A stretch of DNA of 64,000 nt from Prorocentrum cordatum (Eukaryota > Sar > Dinophyceae > Prorocentrales > Prorocentraceae), in the NCBI GenBank assembly GCA_963575745.1, contig CAUYUJ010017894.1:1-64000 (forward strand). Reading direction: 5' to 3'. Both the position numbers and the translations under genes were made by a program. The notes beneath the pieces were generated by a model, which was not told the DNA's origin, did not search any database, and saw only the letters and a program-made list of their open reading frames with translations. Shown piece by piece: positions 42,101 through 53,744 of this stretch. How positions within the stretch are numbered: position 1 is the stretch's first letter; each line of letters begins with the position of its first letter.

Positions 42101-45100
42101 CACCACAATGTCACTGATCGCGCTGTAGCAATATCGCACACCTGTGTTCGTACAGTCGGTGTCATGAAGGGCAGTGCAATCAGGATCTGCGTTGCACGCT
42201 GCTTCAGCGTCAGCCCTCGAGGACGGTTGGCTGTAGCATAGACCAGACCATGCAGCACTGGCCACCCGCGGACCGTCAATGTACAATGCGTCCGTGGATA
42301 CACTTGTCAGCGTCGTTGAAGCAGCGCCTGAAAATGTAGTGGCAATTGAGGTCGCTGCTGAAATTGTCGTGGTGCTACTGGCGGATGAGCTACTGGTTGT
42401 GACTGTGACACTGAACGAGCTGATAGTGAATGTCAGCGTTGCCGAACTGGTCGCGGTCCCACTCAGGGTGGAGGTGTCTGTCATGCTGCTGATGGTACTG
42501 CTGCTCTCTGTGCTGCTTGTCTTGGTTGTCCGGGTGCTCGTAGTGACCTGGTACTTGATGTAAGTGCACGCCCCGCTGTCCGTGCCCTCCGAATTCGCCA
42601 CAATGTCACTGATCGCGCTGTAGCAATACCGCACATCAGTATCCGTACAGTCGTTGTCATGCAGGGCAGTGCAATCAGGATCAGCGTTGCACGCTGCCTC
42701 AGCATCAGCCCTCGAGGACGGTTGGCTGTAACACTGACCAGACCACGCAGCACTGGCCACTCGTGGACCGTCAATGTACAAAGCTTCAGTGGATACGGTT
42801 GTCACAGTAGTGGTAGCAGTTGAGACAGTCTCACTGACTGATGTTGCTGTGCTGAGAGTGCTGGTGGTAACCTGGTACTTGACGTAGGTGCAAGCCCTGC
42901 TGTTCGTCCCCTCCCAGTTCGCCACAATGTCGCTGATCGCGCTGTAGCAATATCGCACACCAGTGTTCGTACAGTCGTTGTCGTGCAGGGCAGTGCAATC
43001 AGGATCTGCGTTGCACGCCTCCTCAGAATTAACCCTCGACGACGATGTGCTGTAGCATAGTCCATTCCATGCAGAGCTAGCCACTCGCGGACCCTCAATG
43101 TACAAAGCTTCAGTGGACACGGTTGTCAACGTAGTAGAGACTGGTGTGGTTGTGCTGAGGGTGCTGGTGGTGACCTGGTACTTGATGTAGGTGCAGGCCC
43201 TGCTGTCCGTGCCCTCCCAGTTCACCACAATGTCACTGATCGCGCTGTAGCAATATCGCACACCTGTGTTCGTACAGTCGTTGTCATGCAGGGCAGTGCA
43301 ATCAGGATCTGCGTTGCACGCCGCTTCAGCGTCAGCCCTCGAGGACGATGGGCTGTAGCATAGACCAGACCATGCAGCACTGGCCACCCGCGGACCCTCA
43401 ATGTACAATGCTTCCGTGGATACAGTCGCAATGGTTGATGTGGTTGTGCTGAGGGTGCTGGTGGTGACCTGGTACTTGATGTAGGTGCAGGCCCTGCTGT
43501 TCGTGCCCCCCCAGTTCACCACAATGTCGCTGATCGCGCTGTAGCAATATCGCACACCTGTGTTCGTACAGTCGTTGTCATGCAGGGCAATGCAATCAGG
43601 ATCTGCGTTGCACGCCGCCTCAGCATCAGCCCTCGAGGACGATGGGCTGTAGCATAGCCCAGACCATGCAGCACTGGCTACTCGCGGACCGTCAATGTAC
43701 AATGCTTCCGTGGATACACTTGTAACCGTCGTTGAAGCAGCGCCTGAAAAAGTAGTGGCAGTCGAGGTCGCTGCTGTAACTGTCGTGCTGCTACTGGCGA
43801 ATGAGCTACTCGTTGTGACTGTGACACTGAACGAGCTGATAGTGAATGTCAGCGTTACCGAGCTGGTCGCGGTCCCACTCAGGGTGGAGGTGTCTGTCAT
43901 GCTGCTGATGGTACTGCTGCTCTCTGTGCTGCTTGTCTTGGTGGTCCGGGTGCTCGTGGTCACCTGGTACTTGATGTAAGTGCATGCCCCGCTGTCCGTG
44001 CCCTCCGAATTCGCCACAATGTCACTGATCGCGCTGTAGCAATACCGCACATCAGTATCCGTACAGTCGTTGTCATGCAGGGCAGTGCAATCAGGATCTG
44101 CGTTGCACGCTGCCTCAGCATCAGCCCTCGTGGACGTTTGGCTGTAACACAGACCAGACCACGCAGCAATGGCCACTCGTGGACCGTCAATGTAGAAAGC
44201 TTCAGTGGATACGGTTGTCACAGTAGTGGTAGCAGTTGAGACAGTCTCACTGACTGATGTTGCTGTGCTGAGAGTGCTGGTGGTAACCTGGTACTTGACG
44301 TAGGTGCAAGCCCTGCTGTTCGTCCCCTCCCAGTTCGCCACAATGTCGCTGATCGCGCTGTAGCAATATCGCACACCAGTGTTCGTACAGTCGTTGTCGT
44401 GCAGGGCAGTGCAATCAGGATCTGCGTTGCACGCCGCCTCAGCATCAGCCCTCGACGACGATGTGCTGTAGCATAGTCCATTCCATGCAGAGCTAGCCAC
44501 TCGCGGACCCTCAATGTACAAAGCTTCAGTGGACACGGTTGTCAACGTAGTAGAGACTGGTGTGGTTGTGCTGAGGGTGCTGGTGGTGACCTGGTACTTG
44601 ATGTAGGTGCAGGCCCTGCTGTCCGTGCCCTCCCAGTTCACCACAATGTCACTGATCGCGCTGTAGCAATATCGCACACCTGTGTTCGTACAGTCGTTGT
44701 CATGCAGGGCAATGCAATCAGGATCTGCGTTGCACGCCGCTTCAGCGTCAGCCCTCGAGGACGATGGGCTGTAGCATAGACCAGACCACGCAGCACTGGC
44801 CACCCGCGGACCGTCAATGTACAATGCTTCCGTGGATACAGTCGCAATGGTTGATGTGGTTGTGCTGAGGGTGCTGGTGGTGACCTGGTACTTGATGTAG
44901 GTGCAGGCCCTGCTGTTCGTGCCCTCCCAGTTCGCCACAATGTCACTGATCGCGCTATAGCAATATCGCACACCAATGTCCGTACAGTCGTTGTCATGCA
45001 GGGCAGTGCAATCAGGATCTGCGTTGCACGCCGCCTCAGCATCAGTCCTCGAGGAAGGTGGGCTGTAGCATAGACCAGACCATGCAGCACTGGCTACTCG

Positions 45101-48100
45101 CGGACCGTCAATGTACAATGCTTCCGTGGATACACTTGTAACCGTCGTTGAAGCAGCGCCTGAAAAAGTAGTGGCAGTCGAGGTCGCTGCTGTAACTGTC
45201 GTGCTGCTACTGGCGGATGAGCTACTCGTTGTGACTGTGACACTGAACGAGCTGATAGTGAATGTCAGCGTTACCGAGCTGGTCGCGGTCCCACTCAGGG
45301 TGGAGGTGTCTGTCATGCTGCTGATGGTGCTGCTGGTCTCTGTGCTGCTTGTCTTGGTGGTCCGGGTGCTCGTGGTGACCTGGTACTTGATGTAAGTGCA
45401 TGCCCCGCTGTCCGTGCCCTCCGAATTCGCCACAATGTCACTGATCGCGCTGTAGCAATACCGCACATCAGTATCCGTACAGTCGTTGTCATGCAGGGCA
45501 GTGCAATCAGGATCTGCGTTGCACGCCTCCTCAGCATCAGCCCTCGAGGACGTTTGGCTGTAACACAGACCAGACCACGCAGCAATGGCCACTCGTGGAC
45601 CGTCAATGTACAAAGCTTCAGTGGATACGGTTGTCACAGTAGTGGTAGCAGTTGAGACAGTCTCACTGACTGATGAGGCTATGCTGATAGTGCTGGTGGT
45701 GACTTGGTACTTGATATAGGTGCAGGCCCTGCTGTCCGTGCCCTCCCAGTTCACCACAATGTCACTGATCGCGCTGTAGCAATATCGCACACCTGTGTTC
45801 GTACAGTCGTTGTCATGCAGGGCAGTGCAATCAGGATCTGCGTTGCACGCCGCTTCAGCGTCAGCCCTCGAGGACGATGGGCTGTAGCATAGACCAGACC
45901 ACGCAGCACTGGCCACCCGCGGACCCTCAATGTACAATGCTTCCGTGGATACAGTCGCAATGGTTGATGTGGTTGTGCTGAGGGTGCTGGTGGTGACCTG
46001 GTACTTGATGTAGGTGCAGGCCCTGCTGTTCGTGCCCCCCCAGTTCACCACAATGTCGCTGATCGCGCTGTAGCAATATCGCACACCTGTGTTCGTACAG
46101 TCGTTGTCATGCAGGGCAATGCAATCAGGATCTGCGTTGCACGCCGCCTCAGCATCAGCCCTCGAGGAAGGTGGGCTGTAGCATAGACCCGACCACGCAG
46201 AACTGGCCACTCGCGGACCGTCAATGTACAAAGCGTCGGTTGCTGTTGATGTGATGACGGTTGCCGTGATTGTCGTGGTCGTCGCTGCTGTCGTTGAAGT
46301 CACCGAGCGGGTCGCGGTCCCACTCAGCGTGGACGCGGTGCTACCGCTGCTCATTGTGCTGCTTCTCGTGGTGGTCCGGATGCTAGTGGTGACCTGGTAC
46401 TTGATGTAGGTGCAGGCCCTGCTGTTCGTGCCCTCCCAGTTCGCCACAATGTCACTGATCGCGCTGTAGCAATATCGCACACCAATGTCCGTACAGTCGT
46501 TGTCATGCAGGGCAGTGCAATCAGGATCTGCGTTGCACGCCGCCTCCGCAACAGCCCTCGAGGACGATGGGCTGTAGCATAGCCCAGACCACGCAGCACT
46601 GGCTACTCGCGGACCGTCAATGTACAATGCTTCCGTGGATACAGTTGTCAGTGTAGTAGAGACTGGCGTGGTTGTGCTGATAGTGCTGGTGGTGACTTGG
46701 TACTTGATATAGGTGCAGGCCCTGCTGTCCGTGCCCTCCCAGTTCACCACAATGTCACTGATCGCGCTGTAGCAATATCGCACACCTGTGTCCGTACAGT
46801 CGTTGTCATGCAGGGCAGTGCAATCAGGATCTGCGTTGCACGCTGCCTCAGCATCAGCCCTCGAGGACGTTTGGCTGTAACACAGACCAGACCACGCAGC
46901 ACTGGCCACTCGCGGACCGTCAATGTACAATGCTTCAGCGGATCTGGTTGTTAGTGTCGTTGAAGCAGCGCTGGAATCCGTGGTGGCAGTAGCACTAACT
47001 CCCACTGAAGTAGTTGTGCTGAGAGTGCTGGTGGTGACCTGGTACTTGATGTAGGTGCAGGCCCTGCTGTTCGTGCCCTCCCAGTTCGCCACAATGTCAC
47101 TGATCGCGCTGTAGCAATATCGCACACCTGTGTCCGTACAGTCGTTGTCATGCAGGGCAGTGCAATCAGGATCTGCGTTGCACGCCGCCTCAGCATCAGC
47201 CCTCGAGGACGTTGGGCTGTAGCATAGACCAGACCACGCAGCACTGGCCACTCGCGGACCATCAACGTATAAAGTTGCGGCAATGCTTACCGTTGACGCG
47301 GTGGCAGTGCTGGTGGTGACCTGGTACTTGATATAGGTGCAGGCCCTGCTGTTCGTGCCCTCCCAGTTCGCCACAATGTCGCTGATCGCGCTGTAGCAAT
47401 ATCGCACACCTGTGTCCGTACAGTCGTTGTCATGCAGGGCAGTGCAATCAGGATCTGCGTTGCACGCCGCCTCAGCATCAGTCCTCGAGGAAGGTGGGCT
47501 GTAGCATAGACCCGACCACGCAGAACTGGCCACTCGCGGACCGTCAATGTACAATGCTTCAGCGGATCTGGTTGTTAGTGACGTTGAAGCAGCGCTGGAA
47601 TCCGTGGTGGCAGTAGCACTAACTCCCACTGAAGTAGTTGTGCTGAGAGTGCTGGCGGTGACCTGGTACTTGATGTAGGTGCAGGCCCTGCTGTTCGTGC
47701 CCTCCCAGTTCGCCACAATGTCACTGATCGCGCTGTAGCAATATCGCACACCAATGTCCGTACAGTCGTTGTCATGCAGGGCGGTGCAATCAGGATCTGC
47801 GTTGCACGCCGCCTCCGCAACAGCCCTCGAGGACGATGGGCTGTAGCATAGCCCAGACCACGCAGCACTGGCTACTCGCGGACCGTCAATGTACAATGCT
47901 TCCGTGGATACAGTTGTCAGTGTAGTAGAGACTGGCGTGGTTGTGCTGAGGGTGCTGCTGGTGACCTGGTACTTGACGTAGGTGCAGGCCCTGCTGTCCA
48001 TGCCCTCCCAGTTCACCACAATGTCGCTGATCGCGCTGTAGCAATATCGCACACCTGTGTCCGTACAGTCGTTGTCATGCAGGGCAGTGCAATCAGGATC

Positions 48101-48592
48101 TGCGTTGCACGCTGCCTCAGCATCAGTCCTCGAGGAAGGTGGGCTGTAGCATAGACCAGACCACGCAGAACTGGCCACTCGCGGACCGTCAATGTACATA
48201 GGAACGGTCGAGGTCGCTGTACTGGTGGTGACCTGGTACTTGACGTACATGCAGGCCCTGCTGTCCGTGCCCTCCCAGTTTGCTACAATGTCGCTGATCG
48301 CGCTGAAGCAATATCGCACACCTGTGTTCGTACAGTCGTTGTCATGCAGTGAAGTGCAATCAGGATCTGCGTTACACGCCGCCTCAGCATCAGCCCTCGG
48401 GAAGGGTGGGCTGTAGCAAAGACCCGCCCATGCCGCATTTGCCACTCGCGGGCCGTCGATGTACAACGCTTCAGTGGATACGGTTGACACCGTGCTGGTA
48501 GCAGTGGAAGTACCATCAAGACGTCGACCGTCGGGGTATAGAGCCGCTCGCGTGATCGTTATTCTGGTGCTGGTGGCGACCTGGCGCCACAT
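27265..48592 (-). CDS. Giant mucin-like Ser/Thr-rich protein with 21 six-cysteine repeats (frame interrupted)
   Basis: About 7,100 codons on the minus strand, covered by open segments 48592-40313, 40316-38448, about 38533-38156, 37739-37017, 36994-34784 and 35001-27265. The N-terminal third (48.5-41.4 kb) has 21 cysteine repeats, each with LYIDGPRVASAAWSGLCYS and six Cys spaced C-x13-C-x5-C-x7-C-x7-C-x18-C, separated by short Thr/Ser linkers. The rest is nearly all Ser and Thr in tandem units of 141 and 178 residues, as in heavily O-glycosylated mucins. The tail has WVLGAARASCSASCADAG. No signal peptide is visible at 48592, and the start cuts into a degenerate repeat, so upstream exons are likely. 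The Cys unit resembles PAN/apple-like modules only loosely. A secreted or cell-surface role (wall, adhesion, mucilage) is inference. Frame breaks sit at local indels against the repeat consensus. Confidence 0.78.
27990..29500 (-). repeat. 534-bp tandem repeat (178 codons), two full copies and a partial one
   Basis: GTCAACGAAACTG recurs at about 28077, 28611 and 29145, exactly 534 bp apart, with near-identical sequence between. The length is a multiple of three, so the frame is kept. Confidence 0.92.
31780..41000 (-). repeat. 423-bp tandem repeat (141 codons), at least 17 copies
   Basis: Anchors (CTGGTGTCACTCACACTGGCC on plus) fall near 32246, 32669, 33092 and 33515, then 35220, 35643, 36066, 36489, 36912 and 37336, then 39031, 39451, 39874, 40297 and 40716, almost always 420-424 bp apart. 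Units encode SVVETSSATSS, GTSLTGTTGSGNTSLTDTS and ASDTSSTTASVSDTSSTTAS. A variant family with 390-bp spacing occupies 33.9-35.2 kb. Copies are nearly identical, so they are recently amplified or homogenised. Confidence 0.93.
41400..48515 (-). repeat. 21 cysteine-repeat units, DNA-level tandem array
   Basis: Each unit has about 80 codons, with variable Ser/Thr linkers, and is highly similar at DNA level. Recurrent changes (D/E before GPRVA; PSSSR, PPSSR, QTSSR or STSSSR after LCY) recur in blocks of several units, so whole blocks of repeats have been copied. Confidence 0.92.
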
Positions 48593-48697
48593 AGATCGTC
48601 ACGTGGCATGTTTATACACTGCGCGTTACAAGCGCACCCTGAAGATTGAACCTCTCCGCTGGCCTCGAGTCGAGGGCACCAGGCTGCCAGGTTGTCC

Positions 48698-48877
48698 TCA
48701 GCCCGACGGTTTAAGATCAGCAGGTTTCAAAACAAGTCGGCGCCAGTCCGTCCTGGCCCACTCGTCCGCATCAAATTCCCCCGCAGTCCAGACCAAAGAC
48801 CCCCCAAGGTCCCCTAGAGCGCCGAACCCGTCTGCCAGCTCGTGACAGGACTCTACCAGACGAAAACGGCCGGCCAT
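48698..48877 (-). other. Possible coding segment or upstream exon (59 codons)
   Basis: Reads MAGRFRLVESCHELADGFGA, then GSLVWTAGEFDADEW and WRRLVLKPADLK. The composition is ordinary and balanced, unlike the low-complexity neighbours, and it lies on the same strand about 100 bp upstream of the giant gene. It is not in a proven exon; I could not define splice sites. Confidence 0.25.
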
Positions 48878-49004
48878 GGCAGGGCAATGAGAGAATGGCA
48901 GCTGTAGGTAGGCTGTGACATGGAAGTGGCAACAAGACGAAGGCTTACACGGACAAGGGATGTACATAGTTTTCATTCGAGTGGGGCGGGAGGGGCAGGC
49001 AGGA

Positions 49005-49205
49005 GAAGGGGGAGGCGAAGGAGGAGGAGGAGGAGAAGGAGGAAGAGGAAGAGGATGAGGAAGAGGAGAAGAAGATGGAGGAGGGGGAGGAGAAGGAGGA
49101 AGAGCAGGAGAGGAACAGGACAAGGAGGAGAAGGAGGAAGACGAGAAGAAGGAGCAGTGAAGGGTGTGAAAGTTCCGCGCACACACACACACACACACAC
49201 ACACA
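49005..49205. repeat. GAG tract and CA dinucleotide repeat
   Basis: GAG/GGA/AAG triplets (49010-49155) and CACACA (49180-49204). Nothing coding. Confidence 0.9.
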
Positions 49206-50520
49206 TGCCGAGTGTGAGCCAGTCCGTCTCAGCCCGCACCACAAACGTCGTCGGCTGGACCCCATACACCTCGAGTGCCCAGAAGGTCAACACTGCGTGC
49301 CGAAGAACCCGACAGAGCGACGGGCGAGCACTACCGGACACGCCAAACAACGGCACGACTTGAGACGAGGGGCGACGGGCAGAGGAGGAGGAGGAGGAAG
49401 CACAAGGACAACAGACCGTGTGTTTCCTCCTCCTCCTCCTCCTCCTCGTCCTCCTCCTTCTTGGCTTAGCGCAGCGTCAAACAGGAAGCACAAGGAGGGA
49501 TAGGATTCTGGGATTGCTGGGCTCTCTCACGCACAAGGGCTGAGGCGAACGGCTCTTGTGAACCAGCTTCGGCGCCCGCGAGCCGCTGACTCGCCCCTCT
49601 GCGAGCCGCTGACTCGCCCCTCGCCCTTCTGCTGCGAGCCGCTGACTCGCTCCTCGGATCACCATGAGGCTGCGGCGGGAAAGACGGAAGCACTCGCCCT
49701 GTCGTATACACAGCGGACCGAGCCGGAGAGCAACGTACTCTCGAGAGCGTGCAGCGGCGGGCCCACACGGGGTGCAGCACTGGACGGTGGAAGGCCCGAG
49801 AAAGAAAAGTGAAAAAAGGGTAGCGTGCACAGCACAGGTCGGGGACTGCCGACTTGCACGGCAACAATCACAACGCGATGTCGAGCACGGGAAGATCCGC
49901 GACTCACAGCGGGAGAGCCGTGCGTCCACTGCTGCGGACAGGCCACACTCAAGGGCCGCCTGGGTCCACCTTGCGACCTTCGCCATCCCCATTGGACCAG
50001 ACCCATGGGGTCTTCTCGAGGTTGGGGTTCCTTGAAGGGCGCCCCATCGGGCAATTCGGCTTCTGGTCCACGAAGTGCTCGCATCCACAGACCTCTTCTG
50101 GGCACTTCTTCCGATCCGCACATATGCCATTATTCTAATCCTTCTTCTCCAGCGTTTCAAACTGCCGAGCATTACCCGGTCCGTTGGATCGGATGAACTT
50201 ACCCGTCTTAGGGCCCCGCTGCACATTCCGCAATGACCAATAATGGCGGACACGATGGTCGGACCAGCCAGGTGCCCGCCAGTACCTCATATAGTCGTCT
50301 GGTACCTGTTGGCGAGCAACCCCGTCGTTCTGTTCACCAACTAAAATGAATCGACGCTGGCCTTAGGGTTCGTCCGAACCTTCGTCACCCTGATGCTGGT
50401 TACCCCGCGACCATGCCCTTCTTGGCGGCCACCTCGGATCTCGCGGGCGCGGGCGCTGCGCGCCGCTTGAGCGGGCACGCAAGCGCCTGCGCGAATGTCG
50501 CCGCCGATGATGGCATGGCG
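49206..50520. other. Non-coding-looking interval
   Basis: Contains a CTC tract (49427-49462) and three copies of a GCGAGCCGCTGACTCGC-type word (49575-49655). Overlapping open frames on both strands are Arg/Ser-rich with no family resemblance. No gene supported. Confidence 0.5.
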
Positions 50521-50526
50521 GACTGC

Positions 50527-51189
50527 TCACAGCTCCCCGTTCCTGATCATCATTCTGAGCGCGTTCCACGCGTCTCCAAGCCTCACAGCTCGAAGGACGG
50601 AGATGTAATACAAAGGTATAGCGAGAGCCTTCATTATGTCCAGGTTCGCATTGGATCCGCTCAGAAAGGTCACCAGCGTCGCGCGGGCTATCCCGCAAAG
50701 GATCATCATTGCAGGTTTCTGCACGCAGGGTTCCCAATCGCCTGCGGTCGGAGCGCCAATCGTAGCTCCTCTTCCGTGGCCAGTATCGAGTCATCATCAG
50801 AACTATCCGGCTCGTACCCATCGGAGTGTGCAGGCCCCCCCGCCACCTCGCAGTCCGAGTCGGCGGATGATTTGCACTCCTCGATGATCTCCATGGAACG
50901 CAGTTTGCCCCGCGACCGGGATGCCCAGCCAGTCTGCAAGATCGATCTCGTCGTGGCCAACGAAGACCTCCTCGCAAAGCTCCTCGGCGCACCTCTCGAG
51001 GGACACGCCGGCGCTCATGTACCTCGCGGACATGAAGTGGACAGCGGCAGTGAGGATGTCCTCTGACTCGGCAAGACGAGTGTCGAAATCGACATACTGA
51101 ACGTCGGAATCGGTTTGAGCCAAATTTATCGACGGACCCCTGCCTCCCCCGTCGCCCCGCTGGGTGCTATGGCTGATATCACATTCCAT
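50527..51189 (-). pseudogene. Unassigned minus-strand coding remnant downstream of the copia-like gag
   Basis: One frame (51189-50803) reads MECDISHSTQRGDGG, then VQYVDFDTRLAESEDILTA and LCEEVFVGHDEIDLADWLG. After a frame change near 50960, CEVAGGPAHSDGYEPDSSDD and ILATEEELRLALRP follow, and after another, LDIMKALAIPLYYISVLRA. The start resembles a decayed CCHC zinc knuckle, which would fit the retroelement upstream. The rest is unidentified. It needs three frames, so it is broken or spliced. Confidence 0.35.
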
Positions 51190-52994
51190 GGCTTCCCTGT
51201 TGGTATCCTTCGGTTAACCCCGCCGTCCCTCACTTTTTCCTGAGCCGCGCTTACGGCTCTCACTCTTCCCCGGGAAGATTTCCTCAGACTGCGGTCCCGT
51301 AATCGAGCCAGGAATGTCAGCATGCCTCTACCATGCAACCGTCGTCGTTTACCTTTGCCTCTACCTTTACCCTTTGACCTAAGCACGCGTCGAACTGCAC
51401 GTCGTACCCTCCGAACTGGTTGTTTCATGAAGCGTTTCTATCGGCGCTTATGTTTCTGATAGTCCAAGAACATCCATCGCGCTCGTTGTTCTTCGGTGGG
51501 GTGCGTGTGCATATCAGAAAAGTCAAAGTTACCAGTTCCTTCATCCGACGAGGCGTCAGCATCGGCGCCTGAGTCAAAGTCGGATTCTGCGGGCTGCCCC
51601 GACGAGCCCACTAAAGTAGTGGATTGGGCAAGGGCCGCCGTTGCCGACGGCCCTGATATTGGGCCCAGGAGTCTTGCGACCCCGTGGGCTGGCCACCTTG
51701 CTGGCTCAATAGAGTGGTGGCCTCCTTTGGTTGTAGACCGCCATTCCAGACGGCGCCGGCAGGTCGCCCCGCATGAGCGCCACCATGTAAGACATCAGTC
51801 AGCGCGATGGCCGCGGTTGAACACATCACCAATGTTACTGGGGGTTCGCTCAGCAATTTGAACGTAAACCATCGTGCAATCCAGTAAAGAGTCGAACTGT
51901 TGCTGAATCCTTAGCATCTGATGGTTCAATAGTTGCACAACTTGCTGTGCACGCGAAGTACCGACACCTAGGGCCCTGAACAGTATGACTGTCAGGATTT
52001 TGACAGTTTGGGACATTGAACCCGCGGCGTCAGCTTCAAAGCGTGCAATCTCGAAATGCGCCAGCGTCTGGTCAAACCGTTCTCCCGCATGGACGCGGAA
52101 GTCGATGAGAGCCGTCCCCAAATTAAGTTATCGCTCATCTTCAAGATTCTCGAACTGAGTGCTGAGGAGGAACATTATGTAGATGACCCCGTCAGTGTGG
52201 CGTCAACCAATGTTGACTCCAAAGTGGATGATTGCTGAGGGGGCTCTCATGGCAATGGTCCTTGCGAGATCTCCGAGGCCACGCTGTAGAGCAGCGGCCT
52301 GTTAGGAGGGAGTCATAGTGCCTGCGGTCACGTTGATCCAGGCATGTACCTCGCGAACGAGCTCGCGAAAAAGTTCGTTGCCGCCAGGCTCCCAGTGAGG
52401 GCCGGTAGTACGCGCGTCGTCTGCGTCACGCTGCATATGTCCAACAGCACACCCGATGGCGACCCAGCGGAAGCCGAAGATAGCGATGCCAATCCAGTGG
52501 CCCCGTAGGACGGCGTCGGTTGTACGTGGCTGTTGGTTACGAGGTGACGTTGCCGTCAGTTTGCGAGGGGGTACAGGCGGCACGATGCCATAACGCACGT
52601 TACCACGCATAGGATGTCCGAAGAAATTGCCTATTGGCGTTGCTGGGTAGGTTTCAGGAGTGTAGTAGCGCAGAGATGTAGGGCTCAGGTAGGAGACCTC
52701 TGCGAGAGCAGAGGCAGCAGTGCAAGTGTCCTTGCGATGGCCTAGAGCTCCTCCCCGTAGAGCCACTTCCCCCTGATGGTCCACCATGTCGGTAGTCCAC
52801 CGGATAGCGCCGTGGATAGCAAGGAGTAGGGCTAGAGCTGACCACCAACGGCCAGCTTCGCTACCAAGTTTAGAGCCGGTTGGGAGGCCCAACCAGATGC
52901 TTCGCCTAAGGCGAAGCATACGTCCAACCATGCTGAATCGTATTAGCGATAGCGCCAGAGGTAGGAAAGAGCCGCGTGAGCGGCGAGGGAACAT
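51126..52994 (-). pseudogene. Ty1/copia-like gag region with in-frame stops
   Basis: From the ATG at 52994 one frame runs 230 codons to a stop at 52302 and then continues in phase through two further stops. The first part has hydrophobic segments (WWSALALLLAIHGAIRW and GHWIGIAIFGFRWVAIGCAVG) and then a gag-type start (ELFRELVREVHAWINVTAG). After the stop come RGLGDLARTIAMRAPSAI, VIYIMFLLSTQFENLEDER, LIDFRVHAGERFDQTLAHFE and QIAERTPSNIGDVF, which match the layout of the Ty1/copia gag domain in dinoflagellate elements as I remember it. Further down, after a frame change, an acidic stretch leads to ARWMFLDYQKHKRR, then TAG where Trp is expected, then KRFMKQPVRRVRRAVRR and KGKGRGKGKRRR. At least four stops and a frameshift: a dead copy. 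Confidence 0.65.
52897..52919. repeat. Perfect 23-bp palindrome inside the copia-like frame
   Basis: Arms ATGCTTCGCCT and AGGCGAAGCAT around a single central base. On minus it encodes MLRLRR. Confidence 0.92.
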
Positions 52995-53078
52995 CTCAAG
53001 AGTACAGGGTGGAACATTTTCTGTCTCGATGCAAGGTAGCGGGCCGCGGTGCAGCCCAGTCAGATAGGTGGCCGGTTT

Positions 53079-53100
53079 TTTGGGCCAAAATGGCCGCGGA
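53079..53100 (-). other. Degenerate dinoflagellate spliced-leader relict, 18 of 22 bases
   Basis: Minus strand reads TCCGCGGCCATTTTGGCCCA then AA. Differences from the DinoSL are at positions 5, 6, 18 and 22. The central GCCATTTTGGC is intact. It lies 85 bp upstream of the ATG at 52994. Confidence 0.65.
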
Positions 53101-53149
53101 CAAACGCTCGATACCTCTCGCCTTTGCCCTTCCTCCTTCAGGGTCCGAC

Positions 53150-53700
53150 ATGCCCAGAGAACGGCCAACGACGCGCAAGATGGCCCCCAGACGGCCCAGG
53201 AGGCCTCCAAGACGCCCCAAAAGGCCCCCAAAGGGCCTCCCAAGAGAGCCCCAAGAGACCAAATTGATTGATGCTGCTTGGGTTGTTGCAGGTTTTTGGC
53301 TTTCTCGCCTTTTCGGCCTCCCGACGCTCCCAGACGGCCCTTGAAGCCCAAGATCGCCCAAAGACGGCCCAAGAGGCCAACAAGAGGGCCCCAAAACGGC
53401 CCAAGAGGGCTCCAAAACTGGCCACGAAGCGCCCACGACGGCCCCACGAGGCTCCAAAGACGGCTCAAAGAGGGGGCCCAGATGGGGGACCCGAACGAAC
53501 ATTTCGAGCCCTCGGCCCCGAGGGGCCCCCAGGAGGCCCAAAGAGGCTCCCAAGAGGCTCCCAAGAGGCCCCAAGCAGGCCCCCAGGAGGCCCGAGAGGC
53601 CCCCAAGAAGCCCCGAAATTGCTCCCAAGAGGCCCTAAAACTGCCCCCATAAGGCCCCCGAGAGCGCTCCGAAGGGCCGCGAGAAGCATCTCCAAGAACT
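53150..53700. repeat. CCCAAGAGG-type satellite block
   Basis: Same family and orientation as 21.8-23.1 kb, with an AT-richer island at 53262-53310. Open frames across it are repeat artefacts. Confidence 0.85.
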
Positions 53701-53744
53701 CTGACCACAGCCCAAGCACGGTGGCGGGATGGGCCGAAGGCCAT

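Noticed and set aside
49477-50253. Minus-strand 258-codon open frame
   Set aside because: It is Arg/Ser/Cys-rich with overlapping open frames in other registers and no recognisable domain.
50413-51066. Plus-strand 217-codon open frame
   Set aside because: The minus strand of the same interval has more protein-like segments and is downstream of the copia-like remnant. The plus frame shows no motif.
51108-51125. TTGAGCCAAA on plus, resembling the 3' end of the spliced leader
   Set aside because: Only ten bases match and the CCATTTT core is absent, so it may be chance.
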